NCBI GenBank assembly: GCA_021199655.1
Contig: JAJQHQ010000059.1
Location: forward strand, 20,530-84,529
DNA: 64,000 nucleotides
Source of the DNA: Lachnospiraceae bacterium
Lineage (GTDB): Bacteria > Bacillota > Clostridia > Lachnospirales > Lachnospiraceae
Reading direction: 5' to 3'
The notes beneath the pieces were generated by a model. The model did not search any database. It was not told the origin of the DNA and was given only the letters and a program-made list of their open reading frames with translations. The position numbers and the translations under genes were made by a program. Positions 19,104-28,582 of the stretch are shown here, one piece after another (within the stretch, counting starts at the first letter, position 1; each line of letters begins with the position of its first letter).

Positions 19104-19183
19104 GAAAGCCGCGCATGAGAATTACTGCGCAATGGCGCGGCCTTCGTCCTGCATAAAATTCATTGCAGGACAGATTTAGGAGG
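19104..19183 (+). repeat. Two-hairpin leader element upstream of sufC
   Basis: A GCCGCGC/GCGCGGC outer stem encloses an inner TTACTGCGCAA hairpin, followed by a GTCCTGCA/TGCAGGAC hairpin and then the TAGGAGG of sufC. Order and sequence match the element in front of glgB. Confidence 0.6.
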
Positions 19184-19189
19184 AACGGC

Positions 19190-19936
19190 ATGTCTGAAAA
19201 ATTATTACAGGTAAAGAATTTATCTGTCAGAGTAGAGGAAAAAGAAATTTTGCACGGGATCAACCTCGAGATCGGCAAGGGCGAGACCCATGTGCTGATG
19301 GGACCGAACGGTGCCGGAAAATCCACCCTTGGCTATGCGCTGATGGGGAATCCCGGCTATCAGGTGACAGGCGGGCAGATTCTGTTTGATGGAAACGATT
19401 TGAATGAGGTATCTGTGTCAGACCGCGCGAAAGCCGGATTGTTTCTGTCATTTCAGAATCCGCTCGAAGTGCCCGGCATTACGCTCAGCAACTTTATCCG
19501 CAGCGCGCTGGAGCAGCGCACCGGGGAGCGCATCCGCCTGTGGGACTTCCGGAAAGAGCTTGAAGCGAAGATGGAGATCCTGCAGATGGACAAGTCATAT
19601 GCCAAACGTGATCTGAACGTCGGCTTTTCCGGAGGCGAGAAGAAGAAAGCAGAGATCTTACAGCTCCTGATGATGAAGCCGCAGCTGGCGATCCTGGATG
19701 AGACGGATTCCGGACTGGATGTGGACGCGGTACGTACCGTATCCCGCGGTGTGGAAGAGTACCAGAAGGATAAGGATGGTTCTTTGCTGATCATTACGCA
19801 CAGCACCCGGATTCTGGAGTCTCTGCATGTGGATGTCACGCATGTGCTTGCGAACGGACGGATCGTGGCTGAGGGCGATGGTTCCCTTGTGGATGAGATC
19901 AATGAGAATGGTTTTGAGCGATTCGAGCAGGGATGA
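19190..19936 (+). CDS. sufC: Fe-S cluster assembly ATPase SufC
   Basis: SufC is the ABC-type ATPase that drives the SufBCD scaffold on which iron-sulfur clusters are built. Walker A is GPNGAGKST (about residue 35), the signature is VGFSGGEKKKAEI and Walker B is PQLAILDETDSGLD, with the Asp in place of Pro after LDE that typifies SufC. The start at 19190 gives 248 residues and lies 6 bases after TAGGAGG; an upstream in-frame codon at 19163 is inside the leader hairpin. First gene of sufCBDSU. Confidence 0.97.
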   Translation: MSEKLLQVKNLSVRVEEKEILHGINLEIGKGETHVLMGPNGAGKSTLGYALMGNPGYQVTGGQILFDGNDLNEVSVSDRAKAGLFLSFQNPLEVPGITLSNFIRSALEQRTGERIRLWDFRKELEAKMEILQMDKSYAKRDLNVGFSGGEKKKAEILQLLMMKPQLAILDETDSGLDVDAVRTVSRGVEEYQKDKDGSLLIITHSTRILESLHVDVTHVLANGRIVAEGDGSLVDEINENGFERFEQG

Positions 19937-20059
19937 TATACGGCCATGAGGTTTAGGACCGCGCATACAGAGTCATGTTTTGCACGATGCGGGGCCTGCG
20001 CTCGCGGTTGCTGACGGGATCCGTGGATCGTGGATAAATGATTTAAGGAGCAGCAGAGG

Positions 20060-21466
20060 ATGAAAGAAAAGACCTGGGTTGAGGACGTCAACCGCAGTAT
20101 TTATGATATTAAAAATGAAGAAAAAGATGTATACCGCCTGCAGGCAGGGCTGACGCCGGAGATTGTTTCACAGATTTCCGATGAAAAGCATGACCCGGAC
20201 TGGATGCGGGAATTCCGGCAGAAGTCTCTGGAGATTTACAATGAGATTCCGGTCCCGGACTGGGGGCCGTCTATTGAAGGCCTGAACATGGACAAGATCG
20301 CGACCTATGTGCGGACCAATACGAATATGAAGGCGAACTGGGATGACGTGCCCGAGGATATCAAAAAGACTTTTGATCTGCTCGGCATCCCGCAGGCAGA
20401 GCGTGAATCGCTGGCCGGCGTCGGCGCACAGTATGACTCCGAACTGGTCTATCACAACGTCAAGGCGGAGGTTGCGGCGCAGGGTGTGGTTTACACCGAT
20501 ATGGAAAGCGCACTGACCGGTGAATACGCCGATATGGTAAAAAGTCATTTTATGAAGCTGGTGCCGCCGCGTGATCATAAGTTTGCGGCGCTGCATGGGG
20601 CAGTCTGGTCCGGCGGATCATTTGTTTATGTGCCGCCCGGCGTGAAGGTGGATATTCCGCTGCAGTCGTATTTCCGGCTGAATGCTCCGGGAGCGGGGCA
20701 GTTTGAGCACACACTTATCATTGTGGATGAGGGAGCGGACCTGCACTTCATCGAAGGATGTTCAGCTCCGAAATACAATGTAGCGAATCTGCACGCAGGC
20801 TGTGTGGAGCTCTTTGTCGGAAAAAATGCCCGGCTGCGCTATTCGACGATCGAGAACTGGTCCAAGAACATGTACAACCTGAATACCAAGCGGGCAAGGG
20901 TAGAAGCCGGAGGAAAGATCGAATGGGTATCCGGTTCTTTTGGTTCCCATGTTTCTTATCTGTACCCCATGAGCGTCCTTGCCGGAGACGGAGCGAGGGC
21001 GGAGTTTACCGGTGTGACCTTTGCCGGGAAAGGCCAGAATCTGGATACCGGCGCGAAGATGGTGCATCTGGCGCCAAATACTTCTTCCTATATGAATACG
21101 CGTTCTATTTCAAAAGGCGGCGGCATCAGCACTTTCCGGAGTTCGGTGACGGTCATGCCCAAAGCGAAGCACAGCAAATCCTCGGTGTCCTGTCAGTCGC
21201 TGATGCTGGATCGGATTTCCCGTTCGGACACGGTGCCGGCGATGGATATCCGCACAAGCGACGCGGATATCGGACATGAGGCTAAGATCGGGCGTATCAG
21301 TGACGATGCGGTCTTTTACCTGATGAGCCGCGGCATCCCGGAGGACGAGGCGAGAGCGCTGATCGTCAGCGGTTTTGCGGACAATGTTTCCAAGGAGCTT
21401 CCGGTCGAGTATGCGGTGGAGATGAACAATCTGATCCGTTTGGAGATGAAGGGAAGCATCGGGTAA
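20060..21466 (+). CDS. sufB: Fe-S cluster scaffold protein SufB
   Basis: SufB forms the cluster-assembly scaffold with SufD and SufC. The 468-residue protein has the family segments SGGSFVYVPPGVKVDIPLQ, EGCSAPKYNVANLHAGCVE, and in the C-terminal beta-helix HSKSSVSCQSLML, the last holding a conserved cysteine. The C-terminal SRGIPEDEARALIVSGF segment is typical of SufB. Translation follows AAGGAG. The 123-base gap after sufC contains several short GC-rich dyads but no clear terminator. Confidence 0.97.
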   Translation: MKEKTWVEDVNRSIYDIKNEEKDVYRLQAGLTPEIVSQISDEKHDPDWMREFRQKSLEIYNEIPVPDWGPSIEGLNMDKIATYVRTNTNMKANWDDVPEDIKKTFDLLGIPQAERESLAGVGAQYDSELVYHNVKAEVAAQGVVYTDMESALTGEYADMVKSHFMKLVPPRDHKFAALHGAVWSGGSFVYVPPGVKVDIPLQSYFRLNAPGAGQFEHTLIIVDEGADLHFIEGCSAPKYNVANLHAGCVELFVGKNARLRYSTIENWSKNMYNLNTKRARVEAGGKIEWVSGSFGSHVSYLYPMSVLAGDGARAEFTGVTFAGKGQNLDTGAKMVHLAPNTSSYMNTRSISKGGGISTFRSSVTVMPKAKHSKSSVSCQSLMLDRISRSDTVPAMDIRTSDADIGHEAKIGRISDDAVFYLMSRGIPEDEARALIVSGFADNVSKELPVEYAVEMNNLIRLEMKGSIG

Positions 21467-21489
21467 GGAGTATTCAAAGGAGAATTGAG

Positions 21490-22689
21490 ATGGAAATGGA
21501 TATGACGATCAACCGGCTGCCTGCCCCGACCTGGAACTGGCTGCATGTAAATGAGGCCACCGTAAAAGGCGTGCCTGCCTTACAGGCTGGGAAGATGGAG
21601 GACGAGACGCCGGAAACAATAGAAAAACAAGTGGTAAGCTGCGCAGTCTGGAATTGTGACAGCAAAAAACAGCCTGATGCTGGTACTTTGTCTGCAGAGC
21701 TTCTTCAAATTCCGGGCGGTATGGGTGCGGATATGGATCAGCTGATGGCACAGAATCCGACGGATCTTCATACCTGGACGATTGCGGCCGGTGTGAAAGA
21801 GAGCGAGCCGGTGCGCCTGCACTTTACGTATGAGCCGGATGCCCCGGCGCAGAACCTTATCGGCATTAATGCGGAGGAAGGCAGCGAGATCACGGTGATC
21901 ATGGACTTTCGCGGGACAGATTCTGCTCATGGAAAGTTAACAGACGGTGAGACGAATGGCTTTAAGCCGGGCAACACAGCAGATGATGATCAGGCTGTCT
22001 ATGATGAATCTGAGAATTTGAAACAACGCGGTCTTGCCGCAATCCAGACGAAGATTTCCGCCAAAAAGGGAGCAAAGGTTCATCTGGTACAGATCCAGCG
22101 TCTGCCGGAGAACTTTACGTTTCTTAATGACGTCGGCACGGACTGTGGGGAAGATGCTCTTATTGACACGGTACAGGTTGTGCTTGGCGGCGGAGATACC
22201 TATATGGGAATGCGCACGGATCTCGGTGCGAAAGCAGGTTCCCTTGAGAGTAAAGTCGGCTATCTGCTTGATAAAAAAGAAAAACTGGATCTGAATTATC
22301 TGGCTTATCATACCGGTGCGAAGACCACCAGCCGCATGGACGTGTCCGGCGTGCTGCGCGGCGAATCGCAGAAGCTGTTCCGGGGCACGATTGACTTCCG
22401 CAATGGTTCTGTGGGCGCGAAGGGCGATGAAAAAGAGGATGTGCTTCTCTTTTCGGACAACGTCATCAACCGCACGGTTCCGCTGATCCTCTGCGAGGAG
22501 GAGGATGTGGAAGGCAATCACGGCGCTACCATCGGAAAATTGGATGAAGCACTTTTGTTCTACCTGTCCTCACGCGGCATTGCCGAGGAAGAGATCTACG
22601 AGATGATGGCCCGGGCGCGGATCGATGCCATCTGCAGCGGGATTGCGGACGAAAAGACGCAGGAGCTTGTGCAGGGGTATCTTGTTTAA
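21490..22689 (+). CDS. sufD: Fe-S cluster assembly protein SufD
   Basis: SufD is the SufB paralogue that completes the SufBC2D complex and helps iron acquisition. It shares the beta-helix core: KVHLVQIQRLPENFTF, then RMDVSGVLRGESQKLFRGTIDFR and the C-terminal EGNHGATIGKLDEALLFYLSSRGI. The conserved His in EGNHGA that is needed in SufD is present. At 399 residues it is of normal length for Firmicutes. GGAG lies 7 bases before ATG 21490, 23 bases after sufB. Confidence 0.95.
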   Translation: MEMDMTINRLPAPTWNWLHVNEATVKGVPALQAGKMEDETPETIEKQVVSCAVWNCDSKKQPDAGTLSAELLQIPGGMGADMDQLMAQNPTDLHTWTIAAGVKESEPVRLHFTYEPDAPAQNLIGINAEEGSEITVIMDFRGTDSAHGKLTDGETNGFKPGNTADDDQAVYDESENLKQRGLAAIQTKISAKKGAKVHLVQIQRLPENFTFLNDVGTDCGEDALIDTVQVVLGGGDTYMGMRTDLGAKAGSLESKVGYLLDKKEKLDLNYLAYHTGAKTTSRMDVSGVLRGESQKLFRGTIDFRNGSVGAKGDEKEDVLLFSDNVINRTVPLILCEEEDVEGNHGATIGKLDEALLFYLSSRGIAEEEIYEMMARARIDAICSGIADEKTQELVQGYLV

Positions 22690-22794
22690 TTATATTTTTT
22701 TTGAGAAAAAGTAATCACAATAGATGATGCCAACGGATTTCTCCGCACTTTGTGCTTCGAACCTGACATCATACAAATGAAGGGAAAACCATCC

Positions 22795-24033
22795 ATGGCG
22801 ACAGCAACGGAAAAATGGAATATAGAGGACATCCGCAGGGATTTTCCCCTGCTTCAAAACACGGATTATGCGTATCTGGACAATGCAGCAACTTCGCAGA
22901 AGCCTGTGCAGGTGCTGGACGCAGTCCGCGACTTTTATGAAAAAAAGAACGCGAACCCGTTTCGCGGTCTGTATCCGTTAAGCGAGGAAGCTACGGAGGC
23001 TTATGAGGATGCGCGTAAAACAGTGAAAGACTTTATTCACGCAGCAAGTACGGAGGAGATCATTTTCACGCGGAACGCTTCGGAAAGCCTGAATCTGGTG
23101 GCGTATAGTCTAGGAAGCATTTTGTTCCAGCCGGGAGATGAGGTTGTGGTGAGTATCGCGGAGCATCACAGCAACATGCTTCCGTGGCGGCAGGCAGCAG
23201 AACGTGCGGGTGCAAAAGTGGTCTATCTGGAATGCGCGGACGACGGAACCTTTACAGAGGAAATGCTCTGCTCCGTGCTGACTGAGCGCACACGGCTGGT
23301 CGCAATAACACAGGTCTCCAACGTCTTCGGACGGGAAAATGACATCCATCGGTTTGCCGAAGTCTGTCATGAGCGGGGGATCGTGATCGTAGCGGACGGT
23401 GCGCAGAGTGTGCCGCACATGGCGGTTGACGTACAGAAGCTGGATGTCGATTTCCTTGCGTTTTCGGGTCACAAGATGCTCGCTCCCGATGGGATTGGCG
23501 TTTTATATGCGAAAAAGAAATGGTTGAAAAAGATGCCGCCGTTTTTAAGCGGCGGGGAGATGATCGAGTCCGTTACCCGTGATAAGGTGATCTACGCGGA
23601 GCTTCCGCACAAATTTGAAGCCGGCACAGTAAACGCGGGCGGAGCCGTCGGACTGGCCGAGGCCATCCGCTACATGCAGCGGCTTGGATTTGACTGGATC
23701 GAAGAGCGGGAACAGGCGTTGACCGCATTTGCTTATGAACGTATGAAAGAGATTCCGAGCGTGCATATCATTGGAAGTGAAAATCCTGCAGACCACCACG
23801 GCATCCTCACATTTACGGTGGATGGCGTTCACCCGCATGATGTTTCTGAAATTTTAAGCGCATCGAAGATCGCGGTGCGCGCCGGACATCATTGCGCACA
23901 GCCGCTGATGCAGCAGCTGAAGGTCGGCTCCACGACCAGAGCCAGTCTGATGTTTTACAATACGGAAGAAGAAATCCTGCGTTTCACGGAAGCGCTGGGA
24001 CAGGTAAGGAGGGTCATGGGATATGGAGAATAG
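22795..24033 (+). CDS. sufS: Cysteine desulfurase SufS
   Basis: SufS is the PLP enzyme that takes sulfur from cysteine for cluster assembly. Key residues are visible: the PLP lysine in FSGHKMLAPDGIG, EHHSNMLPW near the ring-stacking histidine, and the persulfide cysteine in RAGHHCAQPLM. The start at 22795 follows AAGGGAAA and gives 412 residues; readings from 22750 or 22777 would include leader sequence. The 60 bases before it hold a CGGATTTCTCCG hairpin and a GCAC/GTGC hairpin. It overlaps sufU by 11 bases. Confidence 0.96.
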   Translation: MATATEKWNIEDIRRDFPLLQNTDYAYLDNAATSQKPVQVLDAVRDFYEKKNANPFRGLYPLSEEATEAYEDARKTVKDFIHAASTEEIIFTRNASESLNLVAYSLGSILFQPGDEVVVSIAEHHSNMLPWRQAAERAGAKVVYLECADDGTFTEEMLCSVLTERTRLVAITQVSNVFGRENDIHRFAEVCHERGIVIVADGAQSVPHMAVDVQKLDVDFLAFSGHKMLAPDGIGVLYAKKKWLKKMPPFLSGGEMIESVTRDKVIYAELPHKFEAGTVNAGGAVGLAEAIRYMQRLGFDWIEEREQALTAFAYERMKEIPSVHIIGSENPADHHGILTFTVDGVHPHDVSEILSASKIAVRAGHHCAQPLMQQLKVGSTTRASLMFYNTEEEILRFTEALGQVRRVMGYGE

Positions 24034-24445
24034 GACCTTTTACAACGAGATTCTGATCGATCACAATCAGCATCCCGGTCATAAGCATGAGCTGGAGGGC
24101 GCTAATCTGGTGCTCGAGGGCGTCAATCCGAGCTGCGGGGACGACATTTTCCTGCATCTGAAGGTGGAAGACGGCAAGATCGTGGATGGTTCCTTTGTCG
24201 GCGACGGCTGTGCCATTTCCCAGGCTTCCGCGGATATGATGCTCGATCTGGTCATCGGAAAATCCACTGAGGAGGCAAAACGTCTCGCTGGTATCTTCAA
24301 ACGGATGATACACGGCGAGATCAGTGAGGAAGAACTCGACGAGCTGGAGGAAGCCGGAGCTCTGCAGGATATTGCTCATATGCCGGCGCGTGTGAAATGC
24401 GCGATGCTTGGCTGGCGTACGATGAATGAGATGCTGGAAGAGTAA
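24023..24445 (+). CDS. sufU: Sulfur transferase / scaffold SufU
   Basis: SufU accepts persulfide sulfur from SufS in Gram-positive Suf systems, acting as a zinc-dependent sulfur transferase. The three cysteines and the aspartate that bind zinc are present in NPSCGDD, DGCAISQAS and RVKCAMLGW. It has 140 residues and overlaps the end of sufS by 11 bases, consistent with translational coupling. Last gene of the suf operon. Confidence 0.95.
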   Translation: MENRTFYNEILIDHNQHPGHKHELEGANLVLEGVNPSCGDDIFLHLKVEDGKIVDGSFVGDGCAISQASADMMLDLVIGKSTEEAKRLAGIFKRMIHGEISEEELDELEEAGALQDIAHMPARVKCAMLGWRTMNEMLEE

Positions 24446-24471
24446 TTTACTGTAAAAGCGTCGTCAATGGC

Positions 24472-25398
24472 CTATGCAGGTAGAACGTTTTTTTCATACC
24501 CTTTCAGCAGCTCCAGATACTGCTCGCCGAGCAGGCTTAAGGGCATGCCTTTCCGCTTGATGTAGCCGATATTCATCGTATCGTCGGTATCGAGCGGTAT
24601 TGCCATATACTGCTCACCGTTCAGCTTTTCACAGATGATGCCGGAGCAGAGCGTGTAGCCGTTCAGTCCGACCATCAGATTCAGCATGGTTGCGCGGTCG
24701 TCCGCTTTGATGATCTGGCTGTACTCACAGGTGCTTAAGACCTCTTCTGCAAAATAAAAGGAATTTTTTTCGCCCTGCTCAAAGGACAGACAGGGGTAGG
24801 GCTTTAACTCGTCAAAAGAAATCCGCTCTTTATTTGCCAGCGGGTGCGACTGGCTTAAGTAGACAGAGATGCCGCATTGAAACAGGAAGGAATACTCGAC
24901 CTCATTTTCCTGGAAAATCTTCCGCAGGGCTTTCTCATTGAACTCGTTCAAATACAGCACACCGATCTCACTGCGGTAATTCCGTACGTTCTCGATCACT
25001 TCTCCGGTCTTTGTCTCATGGATCGCGAATTCATATTCATCCATGCCGAATTTTTTGGCCAGTTCGATAAACGCTTCCACTGCAAAGGAATAGTGCTGGG
25101 TGGAAACACTGAACGTTTTTTTCATTTCTTTTCCCGCGTAGCGCTCCTCAATCATTCGCTGAAGCTCGGACATCTGTCTGGCATAGCGCAGGAATTCCGT
25201 ACCTTCCGGTGTGACCATAATTCCCCGGTTGGAGCGGATAAACAGCTCGATATGGAGCTCGTCCTCCAGATCCCGGATCGCCGCTGAGAGCGCCGGCTGC
25301 GAGACATAGAGCGCGGCTGCTGCCTTATTCATAGATTTCATATCCGCGATTGTAACTGCGTAGAGAAGCTGTGTAAGTGTCATATCCTGTGGCCTCAC
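24472..25398 (-). CDS. LysR-family transcriptional regulator
   Basis: A 308-residue LysR-type regulator. The N-terminal winged HTH has the standard pattern LLYAVTIADMKSMNKAAAALYVSQPALSAAI (split, about residues 10-40), and the rest forms the two-lobed effector domain (from about 90). It is convergent with the suf operon and divergent from the 11-gene block starting at 25590. Its promoter contains an 18-base dyad, which suggests autoregulation. The effector is unknown. It may also govern the divergent block, but nothing in the sequence proves that. Confidence 0.9.
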   Translation of the reverse strand: MRPQDMTLTQLLYAVTIADMKSMNKAAAALYVSQPALSAAIRDLEDELHIELFIRSNRGIMVTPEGTEFLRYARQMSELQRMIEERYAGKEMKKTFSVSTQHYSFAVEAFIELAKKFGMDEYEFAIHETKTGEVIENVRNYRSEIGVLYLNEFNEKALRKIFQENEVEYSFLFQCGISVYLSQSHPLANKERISFDELKPYPCLSFEQGEKNSFYFAEEVLSTCEYSQIIKADDRATMLNLMVGLNGYTLCSGIICEKLNGEQYMAIPLDTDDTMNIGYIKRKGMPLSLLGEQYLELLKGYEKNVLPA

Positions 25399-25409
25399 TT
25401 TCTGAAAGG

Positions 25410-25438
25410 ATTATAATCCCTTCGATCATATGATTCAA
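25410..25438 (-). promoter_or_regulatory. lysR promoter with overlapping dyad operator
   Basis: On the minus strand TTGAAT (25433-25438) and TATAAT (25410-25415) are spaced by 17 bases. The -35 box is part of the dyad TTCGATCATATGATTCAA (25421-25438), which fits the T-N11-A form of LysR boxes. Confidence 0.7.
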
Positions 25439-25476
25439 GTGACAAAAGGGGGTCAGAAAACAATATTGCGTCACAA

Positions 25477-25514
25477 AAAGTGTGGCAAAACAAATTGAAA
25501 AACTGTCACACTTT
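25477..25514. promoter_or_regulatory. Inverted repeat before the 11-gene block
   Basis: AAAGTGTG at 25477-25484 and CACACTTT at 25507-25514 form an 8-base inverted repeat separated by 22 bases, between the lysR promoter and the HTH gene. Spacing suits a dimeric regulator. A TAAAAT at 25529-25534 could be the -10 of the plus-strand promoter. Confidence 0.5.
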
Positions 25515-25589
25515 CCGTCACATCTGGTAAAATACCCATAATCTGCTAAAATGTAACAATTAGGGCATAGCATTGAGGGAGAAAAGAGT

Positions 25590-27116
25590 ATGTCTAAATT
25601 TTCCATGTATTTAAAAGAACTTCTGGATCAGCGGGGCGAGCCAATCGCCAGAATTGCGAAGAACGCCGGTCTGGAGCGCACATCCATCCATAAAGCATTA
25701 AAAGATGAACGTATTTTACCGTATACGTCATTGAATCAGCTGACCAGATATCTGCAGCTGACACTTTCCCAGACGCGTGAACTGAACCAGTATTATGAAA
25801 TGCTGCTGCAGGGGGAAGAGATTTTTCTGATACAGGAGGATATCTGCGATCTGCTTTCAGGTTTATCACAGCTGTCATTTTATTCGGAAGCAGACAATCA
25901 AGCGCCTGAGCAGACCCCAATCGCGGAGCGATTTTTTCATGGGGTCTGCGACTTGTCGCCGAGCGTACGCGAGGTGGCGCTTCCACTTGACACGGCAATT
26001 TCTGTACAACCGGGGCTGGTATACGGAAAAATGCAGGTAGAGAAAATGATACACTTGCTTTTGCGGAAAGAAACGGTATCTGAAAATGCGGAATTTTATC
26101 TGTCGATTCCCAGCGGGGAGACTATGGTGCAGGAAGCGCTTTTTCATCTTTGGAGTGACGGGAGAGTATTTTCCGTGCATCAAATGGTAGCATTTTTGCC
26201 ACAGCATTTTGGGAAAGAAACAACGATCTTTAATCTGAAGATTTTGCGCGCGGTGATACCGATGGCACTGATTTCTCAGGGGCGGTATCATCCATATTAT
26301 TATTTTGAGAGCAATGCGGATTCCGTCTCCGTGGATCCGTTCCCCTATTACATTATCACTCCTGAATATGTTTTACGACTGGATGAAAAAATGTCGACAG
26401 CTCAGCTTTTGTCTGATGAAAATATAGTGGAATTATATCGGACACATTATGTTCAGCTGATGCGGGAATGTCAGCCATTAACATCTTATAGCAATGATCT
26501 GGCTGAGGTTCTGGAAGCTTATATGATGAGCACGGACGAGACCGGATATTATACGATCATGACGCAGCCTTGTCTGGGACATTACTATACGAGAAAACTG
26601 ATGGAACTTCAGTTTCGTGAGGATATCCCGGATCGGGACAAAATGATAGAACTGAGTGACCGGCGTTTTGACCGGCTGCGGCGTTTAGACCGGAACTATT
26701 ATACTGTTTTTACGGAGCAGGGAATCCGTCAGTTCGCTGAAAATGGTGTAGCAGCAGATCTTCCGCCTGATCTGGTGAAACCGGGTTCGCCCCAATTGCG
26801 CCTGGAATTGCTTGGGCAGCTGCGTAAAGACATCGCTTCCGGCGTGATTACCGGATGTATCACTGACGCGAGCCGGCTGGATATACCCGATTATCTGACC
26901 CTGACAGCGGATCCACAGTTTGGCCTGCATATTTACGCGATCATCGGATTTCCTGCGGGTCCCTATACCTGCAATCTGCATATTCAGGAATCCAGCATCG
27001 GCCAGAGCTTTTGTTCCTTTATTAAGTCATTACCGGGCAGTAAATTTGTATACCCTCAGGAAAAGACTCTGTCGATTTTAGATGAGCTGATCGCTCAGCT
27101 TGAAATGGAGACGTAA
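25590..27116 (+). CDS. HTH-domain protein heading the phospho-signalling block
   Basis: A 508-residue protein with an N-terminal XRE-like helix-turn-helix (about residues 5-60: FSMYLKELLDQRGEPIARIA, then GLERTSIHKALKD) and a long C-terminal region of about 440 residues with no motif I recognise and no membrane segment. The C-terminal part is rich in aromatic and acidic residues and has a late hydrophobic strand region (LHIYAIIGFPAGPYTCNLHI). GAGGGAG lies before the ATG. It is the first gene of a co-directional series and ends 3 bases before the next start, so it is probably the local regulator. No sigma-factor or sensor signature is visible. Confidence 0.75.
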   Translation: MSKFSMYLKELLDQRGEPIARIAKNAGLERTSIHKALKDERILPYTSLNQLTRYLQLTLSQTRELNQYYEMLLQGEEIFLIQEDICDLLSGLSQLSFYSEADNQAPEQTPIAERFFHGVCDLSPSVREVALPLDTAISVQPGLVYGKMQVEKMIHLLLRKETVSENAEFYLSIPSGETMVQEALFHLWSDGRVFSVHQMVAFLPQHFGKETTIFNLKILRAVIPMALISQGRYHPYYYFESNADSVSVDPFPYYIITPEYVLRLDEKMSTAQLLSDENIVELYRTHYVQLMRECQPLTSYSNDLAEVLEAYMMSTDETGYYTIMTQPCLGHYYTRKLMELQFREDIPDRDKMIELSDRRFDRLRRLDRNYYTVFTEQGIRQFAENGVAADLPPDLVKPGSPQLRLELLGQLRKDIASGVITGCITDASRLDIPDYLTLTADPQFGLHIYAIIGFPAGPYTCNLHIQESSIGQSFCSFIKSLPGSKFVYPQEKTLSILDELIAQLEMET

Positions 27117-27119
27117 ATT

Positions 27120-28562
27120 ATGCAGACTTTTATGTTGATTGGTATTGGCATCATTGAGATTCTGTTTATATTGATCATGATTCTGCTGGGACGTATGGCT
27201 TCTTTTACCAGGCCTCTGGTTTCCTGGGGGACACCGATTCCTCTTCTTCTGACTCTGGTATCTCTGCTTTTTTGGCATGAACAGATGACTAAATCGGTTT
27301 ATCATCCGGTTTATCATCCATTCATATTGGAGGCTGGGATGCTTACAATGATCCTGGCGGTATGTGGAGGCATCCTGGCAATCGTTTGTGCGTTTTTTGT
27401 CAGCCGGATTGCTTATGCCGGAACAGCTCTGTTGGGATTGACCGGCTGCTGTGCAGTCGCACTCAGGTTCTGCGTGCTGGGGTATGCAAAGCCCGGAGGA
27501 ATGATCGGGTACGGCTGTTATTTTCTTACACTGGCGTTTGGATGTATGGGCATGACCATGAAAAAATCAGTCAGAACGAATGATAAAAGTGAAAAAGGAG
27601 AGGACGAGATGGAAGTTTCAGAAAAGGATTACATCAAAATAATATGGACGGTAACAGAAGGGCTTCTGGCTCTTTTGCTGTGTGTTACGCCGATGATGAG
27701 CTTCGGAGCGTATGGTTATACATATCATATCAGCTATCTTACCCTGCTTGGTTCCATTCTTTCTGTGGGTTCTGTAACCGGCCTGAGTATGCTCGGAGAG
27801 GATGGCGTCGGACTATGTATTTTCTATACCATTGTCATCACAGCTATTATTGTTTGCTGCGTAGTGATGGCGGTGAATGTGTGGAAAGGCCGGGGAAGAA
27901 TCCTGTACCTGATTGGGAACGGGCTGGCTTTCATACTGGTGATTTTTGTACTGGTTGCGGTCAGAGCCTGGACCAGCAACGGACTGATTTCCGATTCCGG
28001 TATCCTGAGAATGGGAATCGGATATTGGTTTTCATTGCTTCTGTCTGTGGCCGGATTTGCGTTTGGAGTTTTGAATTTTCTGAATAAGAGCGGCTATGAG
28101 AGAGATGCGGGTGTGCCAATCCGGCTGAAAATGCCATGGGGAAATACTACGCGTCATGTGGATAAAGAAAGGAAAATGTCAGGGACTGCCTCCGCGGACA
28201 GTTGGGAGGAAACAGATGCGGAAGAGAGAATGTACAGGACTTATCGGAAACCGGATACCGGTTATACGGAGACTCGTCATGTGAAAAAGCCAGCCTGGGA
28301 AGATGCACCAGAGTCTTCGACAATGAATTCGGCCAAGACGAGATCCGGTACATCCGGATATCGAAGCGACAAAAAAGACAGTTGGTCTGATCACTATGCT
28401 TCTTTTGAAAATTCGGATTCCGGAAGAGTATCAGGAGCGGATGCAGAAGAAAAAATTCCCTCTGTTAAGGTAAAATACAATATCAGAAATCATGGGGAAG
28501 CGCAGACTGATTCGGATGAGGACGGATCCGGATTCTTTTACAGGGATGATGATCTGGCCTGA
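27120..28562 (+). CDS. Polytopic membrane protein with a polar cytosolic-type tail
   Basis: A 480-residue protein in three parts: an N-terminal group of about four hydrophobic helices (residues 1-145), a short charged linker (about 150-172), a second group of about five helices (175-325), and a polar C-terminal tail of about 150 residues rich in Ser, Thr, Asp and Lys with no fold I recognise. The tail ends in a short segment VKVKYNIRNHGE like the VKVKFGRGYGE of the next gene, which suggests a shared docking motif. The tail is a plausible substrate for the kinase encoded downstream, but that is inference. It starts 3 bases after the HTH gene stops, which implies coupling. Confidence 0.7.
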   Translation: MQTFMLIGIGIIEILFILIMILLGRMASFTRPLVSWGTPIPLLLTLVSLLFWHEQMTKSVYHPVYHPFILEAGMLTMILAVCGGILAIVCAFFVSRIAYAGTALLGLTGCCAVALRFCVLGYAKPGGMIGYGCYFLTLAFGCMGMTMKKSVRTNDKSEKGEDEMEVSEKDYIKIIWTVTEGLLALLLCVTPMMSFGAYGYTYHISYLTLLGSILSVGSVTGLSMLGEDGVGLCIFYTIVITAIIVCCVVMAVNVWKGRGRILYLIGNGLAFILVIFVLVAVRAWTSNGLISDSGILRMGIGYWFSLLLSVAGFAFGVLNFLNKSGYERDAGVPIRLKMPWGNTTRHVDKERKMSGTASADSWEETDAEERMYRTYRKPDTGYTETRHVKKPAWEDAPESSTMNSAKTRSGTSGYRSDKKDSWSDHYASFENSDSGRVSGADAEEKIPSVKVKYNIRNHGEAQTDSDEDGSGFFYRDDDLA

Positions 28563-28582
28563 TTCCGGGGGAGTGATACATT

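Noticed and set aside
18188..19132. A 314-codon open frame opposite spo0A
   Set aside because: It is rich in Arg, His and Phe with no domain; spo0A on the other strand is certain.
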